From Litorimonas sp046250185 (GTDB lineage: Bacteria > Pseudomonadota > Alphaproteobacteria > Caulobacterales > Maricaulaceae), in the NCBI RefSeq assembly GCF_046250185.1, contig NZ_CP176469.1: 64,000 nucleotides of DNA. One strand, 5' to 3'. The notes under the pieces are model-generated. The model made no database searches and had not been told where the DNA came from. It worked only from the letters and a program-made list of their open reading frames with translations. A program made the position numbers and the translations under genes. Position 1 is the stretch's first letter. Each line of letters starts with the position of its first letter. Positions 44,524 to 53,612 of this stretch are shown here, one piece after another.

Positions 44524-45755
44524 GCGTCACTTAAGCTGCGGCCTGCAACCAGCCCGCCAATCGCCAGCGCGCCAATCAGGCTGAGGACCGCGATTACGGC
44601 AAAATCAAAACTCGCCATAACAGGCTGAAAAATAAGCAGACCTTGCAAGCCAAAGACAATCGCACCAAGAATGACAAAGGCGAATTGATTGCGGCGTAGG
44701 CCGTTGACGATCATCCCAATCGCACTGGCAATGATCGCAGCCCCGATCACCAAACCAAAGCTCGGCACGGCGCTCAGCCCTGGAATTTCAGCAAATACTT
44801 GATCAATGATGTCGGGGCGAGAGACGCTAAAAGGCAGGATCAAGCTAACGGCGCTAACAATGAAAATGCCGAGCGCACTGATTTTGTGGGCGCGGTAACG
44901 CATGAGGCTACTGACTAAAATCGCCAGAGCGCAGAGGCCTACACCCCAAATCCATAGCGCAGATAAACGCCCATCGGTCAAATTGGCGTGAGGTTCAAAA
45001 TCCAGCCAATGATATTGCACCATAGCGGCGCCAGCTATCGCAATGATCCACCCGATCAGGCTGTGCGCATCTGCGCCGAAATGATCGCGGTCTTTGGCCG
45101 CTTTGCCGAGGCGATGTTGCGCCACGCCCAACATGAAAATCAAACTGCCCAAAGCGGCTGCGGGCAGGGCCGCATGAAAGGCCAGCAAAGCACACCAGAC
45201 TGCGGCCAAAACCCCTGCAATCACGAAACTGCGGCGGGAGCGAAGATCAGTCGCTGCCCAAAGCTGCCCCAATGCGATGAGCGGTATAATAGCGCCCCAA
45301 GCGGGCGGGGTCAGGGCTTGACCTTGAAAGAGGGGGAGGATCGATAATCCCGCCCAGCAGGCACTCCCAAACAGGCTAAACATGATTGGCATGAGCGAGC
45401 GCGAACCCGCGTAAAATAACAGCCCGATAATGCTATCCAGCGCGAGAATATCGAAGAGGGTCAGCATGATGTCTTGAGATGCGGCAAATATCACAATAGC
45501 GGCGGTCAGCGCGATCATAGTCAGTAATAAAGCAATCTCTTTGAGCTTTGAGGGGGCGACTGTTTTGAGTGATTGGCGAGGGAGTTGGGTCGGCTTGGTT
45601 GAATAATATGTTGTGGGTGTGCCGCGGGCTGCAGTGGCGAAGGCAGGGCGAGAGGCGGCGAGACGCTGCGGGCGCGCTATACCGCGTTGCCCGACACGCC
45701 GCGCATATCGCGGAGAATTGTCATTCGCTGACTTGATGCGGTGCGTTTTTCCCAT
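44520..45755 (-). CDS. Polytopic membrane protein of unknown function
   Basis: A 411-residue protein. The first 70 residues are basic and polar (GKTHRIKSANDNSPRYARRV), followed by about ten to eleven hydrophobic helices with few charged residues. No motif points to a transporter or enzyme family that I can name. The N-terminal polar tail could be cytoplasmic. Convergent with the rhomboid gene (4-base overlap). Confidence 0.75.
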   Translation of the reverse strand: MGKTHRIKSANDNSPRYARRVGQRGIARPQRLAASRPAFATAARGTPTTYYSTKPTQLPRQSLKTVAPSKLKEIALLLTMIALTAAIVIFAASQDIMLTLFDILALDSIIGLLFYAGSRSLMPIMFSLFGSACWAGLSILPLFQGQALTPPAWGAIIPLIALGQLWAATDLRSRRSFVIAGVLAAVWCALLAFHAALPAAALGSLIFMLGVAQHRLGKAAKDRDHFGADAHSLIGWIIAIAGAAMVQYHWLDFEPHANLTDGRLSALWIWGVGLCALAILVSSLMRYRAHKISALGIFIVSAVSLILPFSVSRPDIIDQVFAEIPGLSAVPSFGLVIGAAIIASAIGMIVNGLRRNQFAFVILGAIVFGLQGLLIFQPVMASFDFAVIAVLSLIGALAIGGLVAGRSLSDA

Positions 45756-45841
45756 TCCATCCTGTTAGGGTGATCCGTAGGCGCTCGCTAGTTCGCTCCC
45801 GCGTCAGGGGAGTTTTGCGGCGAGAATGTGACCAGAGGTCG

Positions 45842-46837
45842 CTATTGACGCGGAATATCGCTGGCTGACCCACTCGGCATTTGCCCTAAAACGTCCATGA
45901 CGGACTTAATCAGCGGAATTTCGTGCTGCATGGCGCGGTAGCCCCGCTCGATCAACTCGTCAGCCTTGGTAAATTCCAACATGCCGATGTGACCGATTCG
46001 CGGCGCCACAAACACATCTGGCGGATCACCAGCTAGGCGGGAGCGCGAGATACGGTCCATAACAATGTTCAATGTCCCCATCATAACAGAGCCCATCTTC
46101 GGCGATTTCCCTGGCGTCACATTGCCGATCATGGACTTTAGTAGCAGGCGATCTGGCCGCAGCTTGTTCAGTGATTGGCTGGCGAGTTCGAAGGGATCAA
46201 CCGTGTCGTCATCGTCTTCGTCCATATTGATTTCGTGTGACGTTCCGATGGGCCCGAAAGCATCACCGTTCAGGCTGACTGCGATCACCATATGCGCGCC
46301 CAAGGCGCGACATGCTGATACTGGCACGGGGTTCACCAATGCGCCGTCAATCATATACCGACCGTCGATTTTCACGGGTTCAAACGCGCCGGGCAGGGCA
46401 TAGGAGGCGCGCACGGCGGGAACAAGCGGGCCGCGCTGCAACCAGACTTCATACCCTGTCCTGAGGTCGCATGTGACAGCGGCGAAACGGCGGTCGAGGT
46501 CTTCGATACGTATGTCGCCCATATATTTTTGCAGCGTCCGCGCAAGGCGTTCACCGCGCATAAAGCCTGACCCGCCCCAGCTAACGTCCATATATCCCAT
46601 GACGCGGCGACGATTGAGCGATCGTGACCATTTTTCTAGCACGTCCAGACGGTCTGCCAGATAGGCGCCGCCTACAACTGCGCCGATAGACGTGCCCGCG
46701 ATGATGTCTGGCTTGATGCCAGCCTCGATCAAGGCGCGCAGCGCGCCGATGTGCGCCCACCCGCGCGCAACTCCGCCGCCGAGTGCAAGTCCGAGGGGGG
46801 CGCGACCGCCGCCCAATGTCTGGCTATCTAATCTCAT
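45842..46837 (-). CDS. Patatin-like phospholipase (RssA-like)
   Basis: A 331-residue acyl hydrolase. The oxyanion motif GGGVARGWAHIG is near residue 20, the nucleophile GTSIG near 46, and the catalytic aspartate in DGALVNPVPV near 170; all are in order. Members of this group resemble RssA or NTE-like lysophospholipases. No signal peptide, so cytoplasmic or membrane-associated. A stand-alone gene. Confidence 0.92.
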   Translation of the reverse strand: MRLDSQTLGGGRAPLGLALGGGVARGWAHIGALRALIEAGIKPDIIAGTSIGAVVGGAYLADRLDVLEKWSRSLNRRRVMGYMDVSWGGSGFMRGERLARTLQKYMGDIRIEDLDRRFAAVTCDLRTGYEVWLQRGPLVPAVRASYALPGAFEPVKIDGRYMIDGALVNPVPVSACRALGAHMVIAVSLNGDAFGPIGTSHEINMDEDDDDTVDPFELASQSLNKLRPDRLLLKSMIGNVTPGKSPKMGSVMMGTLNIVMDRISRSRLAGDPPDVFVAPRIGHIGMLEFTKADELIERGYRAMQHEIPLIKSVMDVLGQMPSGSASDIPRQ

Positions 46838-46931
46838 GCTTAACGCTTAGCGAGCGATAGTCAGAGCGGCAAGCCTTTCTCGATGGCAAGCCTTAACCGA
46901 TGTGAACGAATTTTGAACGCACTATTCAGGG

Positions 46932-46955
46932 TTGACACATCTGCGTTAGCCTAAC
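46932..46955 (+). promoter_or_regulatory. Promoter with 11-bp palindrome before the DUF2799 gene
   Basis: TTGACA (46932-46937) looks like a -35. The perfect palindrome GTTAGCCTAAC (46945-46955) falls in the spacer, where a bound repressor would block RNA polymerase. No clear -10 is seen at 16-18 bp. A related GTTAGCTAAC is found at 56980-56989 before tRNA-Leu. Confidence 0.35.
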
Positions 46956-46990
46956 AGATCGAAAAGCAGACACAGACATGGGTGATTCAT

Positions 46991-47578
46991 ATGACGCATT
47001 ATAAACATTTAATTTTAAGCGCGATGGCGGTTCCACTTGCGGGGTTGGCTCTGTCGTCTTGCGCAACAATCTCAGAAGACGAATGTATTGCAGGAAGCTG
47101 GCAAGATATTGGCTATAATGACGGTCGAGCGGGCAATTCTCGTGGACGGTTTGCTGACATTGCAAGCACCTGTGCCAAATATGATGTTATCCCGAACCGC
47201 AATGCTTACATGAGTGGATATGATAGCGGCCTGCCGCTTTATTGCACATTTGATAACGGCATTAGCCGGGGCGAAAGCGGGGGGGACCCTAATCAGGAAT
47301 GTATTGCGATTAACGCGACCCCTTATCTGGAGGGTCATGCAGAAGGCTATGCGGTTTATCAAATTACCTCTGAACATCAGAGTTTGATTGACGACTATGA
47401 AGACGCGTTGACAGCCCTCATCGAAGTGCGCCGTCGTCTGGATGAAGAAGACAATGATGCGGATGAACGTAGGCGGCTTCGTAAAAAAGAAATCCGCCTA
47501 GATGATCGCCGCGAAGATCTGCGCATTGAAGTGCGCGCGCTGGAGCGTCAATACGGCCTTCCGCGCTACGACTTCTAG
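46991..47578 (+). CDS. DUF2799-type lipoprotein
   Basis: A 195-residue putative lipoprotein. The signal peptide ends in a lipobox LSSC (Cys near residue 24). The mature part has the DUF2799 pattern WQDIGYNDGRAG, then a CAKYDVIPNRNAYMSGYDSGLPLYC block and a GHAEGYAVYQ repeat. It ends in a highly charged helix (about 125-190, RRRLDEEDNDADERRRLRKK) likely to form a coiled coil. Start at ATG 46991. Function unknown. Confidence 0.78.
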   Translation: MTHYKHLILSAMAVPLAGLALSSCATISEDECIAGSWQDIGYNDGRAGNSRGRFADIASTCAKYDVIPNRNAYMSGYDSGLPLYCTFDNGISRGESGGDPNQECIAINATPYLEGHAEGYAVYQITSEHQSLIDDYEDALTALIEVRRRLDEEDNDADERRRLRKKEIRLDDRREDLRIEVRALERQYGLPRYDF

Positions 47579-48048
47579 CTGATGGCGGCTTCACATTCTG
47601 GCGCTTCGCCAGATAGCGTGGAGCGAGCGACCCAGTAATCCCTGTCTAGCTCGTCATCGCGACGAGCCATTTGCGTGCTGTAATAATAATAGCAGTTTTT
47701 GACGCGGTAGACGCGAAAGCAGCCCCCCGTCATGCCTGGATTTTCATAGGCGTAACAGATCGCATCCGTCTTGGTGAACCAAATGCCTTTGGAGACAAGA
47801 TCGCCTTCGCGGTACTGCGTATCGCCATTATCCAAATGTGTCTCTGTATAGAAGGATCGTGCCTTCCCATCGCGCGAGAAATTATAGGCGCCGTCATGGG
47901 TCTTATTGCGGAAATGAGACGGGAGTTCTTTGCCCACAATTTGATTGGCGAGCGGGCGAATATCGGTCTTCTGGCTCTGCGCAAAGGCAGGTGAGGCAAG
48001 CATGACGATGACTAGCGCAGCGGTAATGTTAAGACATGCTTGGTTCAC
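47575..48048 (-). CDS. Small secreted protein, tandem copy 1
   Basis: A 157-residue exported protein with a signal peptide ending PAFA. It is a paralogue of the protein encoded just upstream: shared F-x5-TH-x-G-x-YNF, a GD-x5-G-x-W strand, ICYAYENPG...CFRVYRVKNCYYYYS (ICFNYET...CFHIYQQGNCYYHYV in the partner) and GE-x-P-x-CE end. The four conserved cysteines probably form two disulfides. The pattern is loosely like DUF995 proteins. GTG 48048 start overlaps the neighbour by 20 bases. Confidence 0.7.
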   Translation of the reverse strand: MNQACLNITAALVIVMLASPAFAQSQKTDIRPLANQIVGKELPSHFRNKTHDGAYNFSRDGKARSFYTETHLDNGDTQYREGDLVSKGIWFTKTDAICYAYENPGMTGGCFRVYRVKNCYYYYSTQMARRDDELDRDYWVARSTLSGEAPECEAAIS

Positions 48049-48487
48049 AACTCGGCCTTTCTCCTGCGATCACAGTGCGTGCCGTAAAGCGGCCCCCATT
48101 AGGTGCGTTGCGATCAAGCACATAGTGGTAGTAGCAATTTCCCTGCTGATAAATATGAAAACACGCGCCGAAATTCACGGCGGTTTCGTAGTTAAAGCAA
48201 ATCAGATCGCCGCCAATCCGCCAATCCCCCGTGTCGACTTTATCGCCGTGAACATGGCGCGTGCGTCCGTCCTTTGTCGTGCGTTCGGTAAAGGAAAATG
48301 TGTTCACATCTTTGCGTTGAAAGTTATAGGTGCCGCGATGGGTTTGGTCAGTGAAAACGCGCGTAAGTTCATCCTCAGACAGCGGCGTCGACGTCGCCGC
48401 ATCGGGGATTTCCATCATATCATCTTGCGCCGCCGCAGGACTTGCTAGCAAGCCGATGAAAATAAAGCTGCACCAAATTCGTTTCAT
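48029..48487 (-). CDS. Small secreted protein, tandem copy 2
   Basis: A 152-residue exported protein (signal MKRIWCSFIFIGLLASPAAA) paralogous to the next gene; see that entry for the shared motifs. ATG 48487 gives a normal signal peptide; a GTG start at 48502 is less likely. First gene of a two-gene unit created by tandem duplication. Role unknown. Confidence 0.7.
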   Translation of the reverse strand: MKRIWCSFIFIGLLASPAAAQDDMMEIPDAATSTPLSEDELTRVFTDQTHRGTYNFQRKDVNTFSFTERTTKDGRTRHVHGDKVDTGDWRIGGDLICFNYETAVNFGACFHIYQQGNCYYHYVLDRNAPNGGRFTARTVIAGERPSCEPSMS

Positions 48488-48535
48488 ATGCGTATTTACC
48501 ACAGACGAATTGAATTACTATGTTAAGTGTCAGTC

Positions 48536-48877
48536 ATGAATGAAACACCTGAAACCCCCGCGCCATCCGCAGAAGACGGCAGCCGCCGCATGCGCCGCAG
48601 CTCTCGCTATAACCGCGTGCAGGAACGCCGCGCCGCGCAGAAAGCCGCTGACAACCGCTTTTATAAAGTTATCTTTGGCCTCATCACCCTGATGGTGCTG
48701 GTCACCTTATTGCTCGCCGCGATCGCAATGAATGGCAGCGGCGGCGGTGTGGATCTGTCGGGCCTCGCAGGCTGGACGTCGCCGTGGCTCGGGCCGCTAT
48801 CTAAGATGGAAGCCGTCGGCCTGATCATAGTCGGCATCATCGCAATCCTCATGTATCGCAGAATTCGGCAGAAGTAG
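48536..48877 (+). CDS. Small membrane protein with basic N-terminus
   Basis: A 113-residue protein of unknown function. A Pro/Glu stretch and a very basic segment (RRMRRSSRYNRVQERRAAQ) precede two helices (about 48-68, FGLITLMVLVTLLLAAIAMN; and about 90-107, AVGLIIVGIIAILMYRR). The basic N-terminus should be cytoplasmic. ATG 48536 is preferred over an upstream GTG at 48527. Precedes asd by 88 bp. Confidence 0.6.
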   Translation: MNETPETPAPSAEDGSRRMRRSSRYNRVQERRAAQKAADNRFYKVIFGLITLMVLVTLLLAAIAMNGSGGGVDLSGLAGWTSPWLGPLSKMEAVGLIIVGIIAILMYRRIRQK

Positions 48878-48965
48878 CGGCGCTTTCGCCTTGCGCGCAA
48901 CGCGCCTTTCGCTTAAACGCCGCAACGCTATTTAAAGCGCAATTTTTTACTCATCGGAGGCTCAT

Positions 48966-49997
48966 ATGGGGTATCGTTTTGCAATCGTCGGCGCGACTGG
49001 AAATGTCGGGACGGAAATGCTCGAAATTCTGGCGGGTTCCGATATTGAGATTGACGAAGTCTTCGCGGTTGCCTCGCGCAAATCTGTGGGCCGTGTTGTC
49101 AGTTTTGGTGATCAAGAACTCAAATGCGTGGATCTTGAAACCTTCGACTTTGCCAAATGCGACATTGCGCTGATGAGTGCAGGTGGCGAGATTTCCAAGG
49201 AATGGTCTCCAAAAATTGCGGCCAAAGGCGCGGTTGTCATTGATAACTCCTCCGCATGGCGCATGGACCCAGATGTCCCGCTTGTCGTGCCAGAAGTGAA
49301 CGCGGCAGCGGTTGACGGCTATACGAAGAAAAATATCATCGCCAATCCGAATTGCTCCACGATCCAAATGGTCGTCGCGCTAAAGCCGCTGCATGACCGC
49401 GCGACGATCAAACGCGTTGTCGTCAGCACCTATCAGTCCGTTTCTGGTGGCGGTAAGAAAGCCATGGACGAGCTGTGGGAGCAGACGAAATCTGTGTTTC
49501 ACCCGCAAGAAACTTTCCCACCCGTCAACTTCCCCAAGCAGATCGCCTTTAACGTGATCCCACAAATCGACGTCTTCATGGACAGTGGCGACACGAAAGA
49601 AGAGTGGAAGATGAAGGCCGAGACGAAGAAAATTCTCGACCCGAAGGTCAAAGTCACAGCGACTTGTGTGCGCGTGCCAACTTTTGTCGGCCATGCCGAA
49701 TCGCTGAACATCGAATTTGAAAACGAGATTACAGCGGATGACGCGCGCGAACTCCTGCGCGAAAGCCCTGGTATCATGGTGTATGACAAGCCCGAAGAAG
49801 AGGGCGGCTACATCACCCCGATCGAATGTGTCGGCGAATACGCGACCTATATCTCCCGCATCCGCGAAGACAGCACGCAGGAAAACACGCTCAACTTGTG
49901 GTGTGTGTCAGATAACTTGCGTAAAGGCGCCGCGCTGAACACCGTGCAAATCGCCGAAGTTATGATCAATCGCGGCTTTAAAGGGCAGGCGCGCTAG
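48966..49997 (+). CDS. asd: Aspartate-semialdehyde dehydrogenase
   Basis: Reduces aspartyl phosphate to the semialdehyde in the lysine/threonine/methionine/diaminopimelate pathways. The 343-residue protein has the nucleotide motif GATGNVGTEML, IDNSSAWRMD, the catalytic cysteine in NPNCSTIQM (near residue 130) and QSVSGGGKKAMDEL. A strong CGGAGG precedes ATG 48966. Stand-alone gene convergent with the DCC-family gene. Confidence 0.96.
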   Translation: MGYRFAIVGATGNVGTEMLEILAGSDIEIDEVFAVASRKSVGRVVSFGDQELKCVDLETFDFAKCDIALMSAGGEISKEWSPKIAAKGAVVIDNSSAWRMDPDVPLVVPEVNAAAVDGYTKKNIIANPNCSTIQMVVALKPLHDRATIKRVVVSTYQSVSGGGKKAMDELWEQTKSVFHPQETFPPVNFPKQIAFNVIPQIDVFMDSGDTKEEWKMKAETKKILDPKVKVTATCVRVPTFVGHAESLNIEFENEITADDARELLRESPGIMVYDKPEEEGGYITPIECVGEYATYISRIREDSTQENTLNLWCVSDNLRKGAALNTVQIAEVMINRGFKGQAR

Positions 49998-50004
49998 TCA
50001 GCTT

Positions 50005-50430
50005 TTATTCTAAAATGAAACGGTCCCGATGCTCAGCATTGGGACTGTAACATGTGTCGAGCTTACCAAAGAGTTGGTAGCGATTGAGCGCGAGTCGCAG
50101 ATAGACCCAGTCGCGAATAGGTCGCGGCACAATCCAGAAAATATTGATCCATTTACCTGGGCCGCCAACGCGCTTTGATAAGGCAAACACGGCGTCTGTC
50201 AGCACATGGCTCTGGCCGTCTTCCACATAAATAAATGTGTGAGGGTCGTCAGGGTCAACATCGTTGTGCTTTGCAATCGAGCGGCCGAGTGACGACTTGA
50301 TGGCGACGAACCTCACGGGCGGGTCTCCACTGTCATGCTTGATCGAATAGCGCACGGCGCGAGAGCACAGCACGCACTCGCCGTCATAGACATAAGTCGG
50401 AGGAATTGACGGATCGATCTCAATGGGCAT
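50005..50430 (-). CDS. DCC (DUF393) thiol-disulfide oxidoreductase-like protein
   Basis: A 141-residue protein with the family signature VYDGECVLCSRAVRY (D-G-x-C-x2-C) near residue 15, and a conserved SxxxxDAVFALSKRVGGPGKW region. The C-x2-C suggests redox activity; physiological role unknown. Small gene between asd and purB. Confidence 0.87.
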   Translation of the reverse strand: MPIEIDPSIPPTYVYDGECVLCSRAVRYSIKHDSGDPPVRFVAIKSSLGRSIAKHNDVDPDDPHTFIYVEDGQSHVLTDAVFALSKRVGGPGKWINIFWIVPRPIRDWVYLRLALNRYQLFGKLDTCYSPNAEHRDRFILE

Positions 50431-50493
50431 AGGTCAAGTTACCACGTGAAGTGATCTCCTCAAACCTTCAACTTTGCTGGGCGTGTGATGTGT

Positions 50494-51819
50494 TTACCCA
50501 AACACCCGCTTGAAAATCGTATCGACATGCTTGGTGTGGTATTCGTCGTCAAACATATCGCGGACTTGATCTTCTGACAGCAGCGCCATGACGTCTTTGT
50601 CTTCTAGGATCAGTTTCAGGAATGACCCTTCGCCTGCATTGCCGTGCTTGCGGAACATTTCCCACACTTGCATCGCATTGCGTTGTACGAGACGGTAAGC
50701 GCTCTCGCGCTGTTCTCCCGCTTGAGTCAGGGCGAGCAGGAAACGCTGGGAGTTATGCAGCCCGCCGAGGCGGTCCATATTCGCGCGCATTTGGTCGGGA
50801 TAGACGACGAGGTTTTCAATCACACCCGCGAGGCGGTGCAGCGCAAAGTCCAGATGCACGGTGCTGTCCGGCCCAATGCCGCGCTCAACAGAGCTATGGG
50901 AAATATCGCGCTCATGCCAAAGCGCTACGTTTTCCATGGCGGGCATAACGGACATACGCACAAGACGCGCAAGGCCCGTCAGGTTTTCCGTCAGTACGGG
51001 ATTGCGCTTATGCGGCATGGCGGAGCTACCCTTTTGGCCTTTGGAGAAGAACTCTTCGGCTTCTAGCACTTCGGTGCGTTGTAAGTGGCGAATCTCCACG
51101 GCGATATTCTCAATCGATGACGCAACGACTCCGAGGGCTGCGAAATAGGCGGCGTGACGGTCGCGTGGGATGACTTGCGTGGACACAGGCTCAACCGCGA
51201 GGCCCATTTCCTTGGCAACATGTTCTTCGACCGCTGGATCAATATTGGCGAATGTGCCGATCGCGCCAGAGATCGCGCAGACCGCGATTTCTTTACGAGC
51301 CGTGACCAGCCGCTCTCGTCCCCGTGCAAACTCGGCGTAGAACCGTGCGAGCTTGACGCCGAAAGTTGTTGGCTCTGCGTGGATGCCGTGGCTGCGGCCA
51401 ATCGTGATCGTATATTTATGCTCTTCCGCGCGTTTTTTTAGAGCCGCCAGAACGCGGTCCATGCCGACGAGTAGCAGATCCGTCGCCCGCGCTAACTGCA
51501 CAGACGTCGTCGTGTCGAGGATGTCGGAGCTGGTGAAACCCTGATGCACGAACCGCGCATCGTCGCCAATAAATGTCGCAAGGTGGGTGAGGAAGGCGAT
51601 GACGTCATGTTTCACTTCGCGCTCAATCTCGTCGATCTTCGCTACGTCAAATTCTGCAGATCCGCCTTTGTCCCAGATATTCTTCGCAGCAGATTTCGGA
51701 ATCACGCCCAACTCGGCCAGCGCGTCGCAGCCATGTGCTTCAATCTCAAACCAGATGCGATATTTCGTGGCCTGTGACCAAATCGCGGTCATCTCTTTGC
51801 GGGCGTAGCGTTCAATCAT
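50494..51819 (-). CDS. purB: Adenylosuccinate lyase
   Basis: Acts twice in purine synthesis (SAICAR to AICAR, adenylosuccinate to AMP). The 441-residue protein has HQGFTSSDILDT near residue 90, GRSHGIHAEPTTFGVK near 140 and the superfamily signature KGQKGSSAMPHKRNPV near 260. It is a single gene on the minus strand. Confidence high. Confidence 0.96.
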   Translation of the reverse strand: MIERYARKEMTAIWSQATKYRIWFEIEAHGCDALAELGVIPKSAAKNIWDKGGSAEFDVAKIDEIEREVKHDVIAFLTHLATFIGDDARFVHQGFTSSDILDTTTSVQLARATDLLLVGMDRVLAALKKRAEEHKYTITIGRSHGIHAEPTTFGVKLARFYAEFARGRERLVTARKEIAVCAISGAIGTFANIDPAVEEHVAKEMGLAVEPVSTQVIPRDRHAAYFAALGVVASSIENIAVEIRHLQRTEVLEAEEFFSKGQKGSSAMPHKRNPVLTENLTGLARLVRMSVMPAMENVALWHERDISHSSVERGIGPDSTVHLDFALHRLAGVIENLVVYPDQMRANMDRLGGLHNSQRFLLALTQAGEQRESAYRLVQRNAMQVWEMFRKHGNAGEGSFLKLILEDKDVMALLSEDQVRDMFDDEYHTKHVDTIFKRVFG

Positions 51820-51914
51820 GTCGGACTCACTTTGGTTTGTTCCCCGCGCAAATGCCCCTTCACATGATGGGGGTCAAGGGCGGCGCAACAGATCGCTGTG
51901 AGTTACATGCGGCG

Positions 51915-53237
51915 TTAAGGGGCTTCGTTGCGCGCTTGCGCCTCTGCCCAGTCTTTAGGCAAGGTTTTGGAAGCCATGAAAAAGCAGATCGAGCTGACCA
52001 CTAACATCACGCTGACAATGGTAATAGACAGCCGCACGGCATGCACCTGGCCGTGCGCCTCTTTGAACATATCCGCAAGAAAGCCCACAGTCGTCGGCCC
52101 GCCGCCCAGCGCGATCAGGTTTAGCACGAGGAAGAAAATCGCCGTTGACATCGCGCGCATATTGATCGGTGCGAGCGTCTGCGCAATCGCAAAGCTTGGC
52201 CCCAAATACATGCCGAGGAAAAACAGCAGCGATCCCGCAACAAAAAGGTGCGCCCAAGTGCCAGGCACCCAGAAGGCTCCGATCACGAGCGGCAAGCAAA
52301 TCAAGATCGAAATCGCTGGCACAAGACCATAATAGGCGAGGGAGCGAACCGCGAGCTTCTGCGTCAACCACCCCCCAAAATATGTGCCTGCGCCGTAGAT
52401 GACGCAATTTGCAAACGCTAAGAAATACATCATATTTTGAAAGCCAACGGGACTTTCTTGGCTGCCATCAAAGGGTAGGAGGTAGTCCATCTGCCACGTT
52501 GAAACCGCGTAACCGACGAAGGACGCAAAGGCGATTCCGAGGCACATTGCCCACCATGACGGGATCGTCAGCAGCGTTTTTAGCGCGACACCAAAGGGGA
52601 TTTTAATCGCATCTTCTTTGGCCTTTTCCTGCTGTCCACGCTTAGGTTCGCGGACAATGATTCGCATAATCACGGCCAGCACGATCCCTGTGACGCCCAA
52701 GATAATCAGCAGCGTCCGCCAGCTCATCGCGCTTTCTGGATTGCCGAGCAATATCCCCGTCATCAGATAGGCAAAGCCGAGCCCCATCGGGATGCCGAGT
52801 GAGTAAAACGCCAGCGCGCCCGCGCGTTCTTCCTTGGGGTAAAGGTCTGAAATCATCGAGTGGGAAGGCGGAGAACCGCCCGCTTCGCCCACGCCAACGC
52901 CCATCCGCGCAAGGCCAATCGTGAGGAAGCTGTTTGCCATGCCCGTCAGCGCCGTAAACGCGCTCCATGTCGCCAGTGAAATTGCGACGATATTAACGCG
53001 GCTATAGCGATCCGCTAGCCACGCAATCGGCAGGCCGACGACCGTGTAAAACAGCGCAAACAAAAAGCCTTTCAGCAGGCCAAGTTGTGAATTGGAGAGG
53101 CCTAAATCCGCTTGGATGAACGGCGATAGGATGCCGATAATCTGCCGATCAATGAAATTAAAAGCATAGATTATGGTGAGGAGCAGGAGGACGAGGCTGC
53201 GATAGCGCTTGCTCGGCATGTCGGTCTCTTGGCTCAT
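51915..53237 (-). CDS. MFS transporter (spinster-like)
   Basis: A 440-residue, 12-helix transporter. NFIDRQIIGIL in helix 1 and the WLADRYSRVN loop match the spinster-like group common in marine and catabolic alphaproteobacteria, and GEAGGSPPSHSMISDLYP is typical. ATG 53237 is chosen because GGGGGAAAT precedes it; the frame is open to 53273. Substrate unknown. Upstream lies an array of four 7-bp units spaced 14 bp. Confidence 0.88.
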   Translation of the reverse strand: MSQETDMPSKRYRSLVLLLLTIIYAFNFIDRQIIGILSPFIQADLGLSNSQLGLLKGFLFALFYTVVGLPIAWLADRYSRVNIVAISLATWSAFTALTGMANSFLTIGLARMGVGVGEAGGSPPSHSMISDLYPKEERAGALAFYSLGIPMGLGFAYLMTGILLGNPESAMSWRTLLIILGVTGIVLAVIMRIIVREPKRGQQEKAKEDAIKIPFGVALKTLLTIPSWWAMCLGIAFASFVGYAVSTWQMDYLLPFDGSQESPVGFQNMMYFLAFANCVIYGAGTYFGGWLTQKLAVRSLAYYGLVPAISILICLPLVIGAFWVPGTWAHLFVAGSLLFFLGMYLGPSFAIAQTLAPINMRAMSTAIFFLVLNLIALGGGPTTVGFLADMFKEAHGQVHAVRLSITIVSVMLVVSSICFFMASKTLPKDWAEAQARNEAP

Positions 53238-53299
53238 ATTTCCCCCAAATCTTTTTTCCGCACAAGAGAGCAAAGTGCGGGGTGCGTCAAGTCACCTAA

Positions 53300-53348
53300 G
53301 TGTCAGACGCGTAATATCAGGCGCGCAATATCAGAGGCTTCATATCAG
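53300..53348. repeat. Four 7-bp direct repeats with exact 14-bp period
   Basis: GTGTCAG (53300-53306), then ATATCAG at 53314-53320, 53328-53334 and 53342-53348. Period is exactly 14, and the 7-bp spacers differ in sequence. Position 60-110 bp before the MFS gene start suggests a multi-site operator. Confidence 0.6.
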
Positions 53349-53516
53349 AGGTGGGCCTAAGCTAAAATCTCAGCAGATATATCCACGCTTTCGATTTCTA
53401 TGACAATTTAGGCGCGTTCCTTGCGTCGGGCAAATCATGTGCACGTTGATATGGTTGTCGCAAAGACAGTATTTGTCATTGGAGCAAAAGTGGTAACGCG
53501 CTGGCGCTTGGGTGGC

Positions 53517-53612
53517 CTATCGAGAGCTGATTTCGCCGCGACTGCGAAGTTCGGCCGGTAGCGGAAAAAAGATACTGCGGCGTGGTCCCTTGGGCTGCGA
53601 AAATACTTCCAT
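53517..53612 (-). CDS. Possible 31-residue small ORF in the hairpin loop
   Basis: ATG 53612 follows AGGAGG by 11 bases and runs to TAG at 53517-53519 (MEVFSQPKGPRRSIFFPLPA start). The start lies in the hairpin loop and the Shine-Dalgarno next to the stem, so translation could compete with hairpin folding. No homologue recalled; may be chance. Confidence 0.25.
   Translation of the reverse strand: MEVFSQPKGPRRSIFFPLPAELRSRGEISSR

Noticed and set aside
50026..50050. Inverted repeat GTCCCGATGC/GCATTGGGAC after asd
   Set aside because: It lies in the 3' coding end of the DCC-family gene, has mismatches and is not followed by a T run, so I do not call a terminator.
51839..51843. Minus-strand GGAAC upstream of purB
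   Set aside because: Only about 20 bp from the start codon, leaving no room for a -10 and start site.
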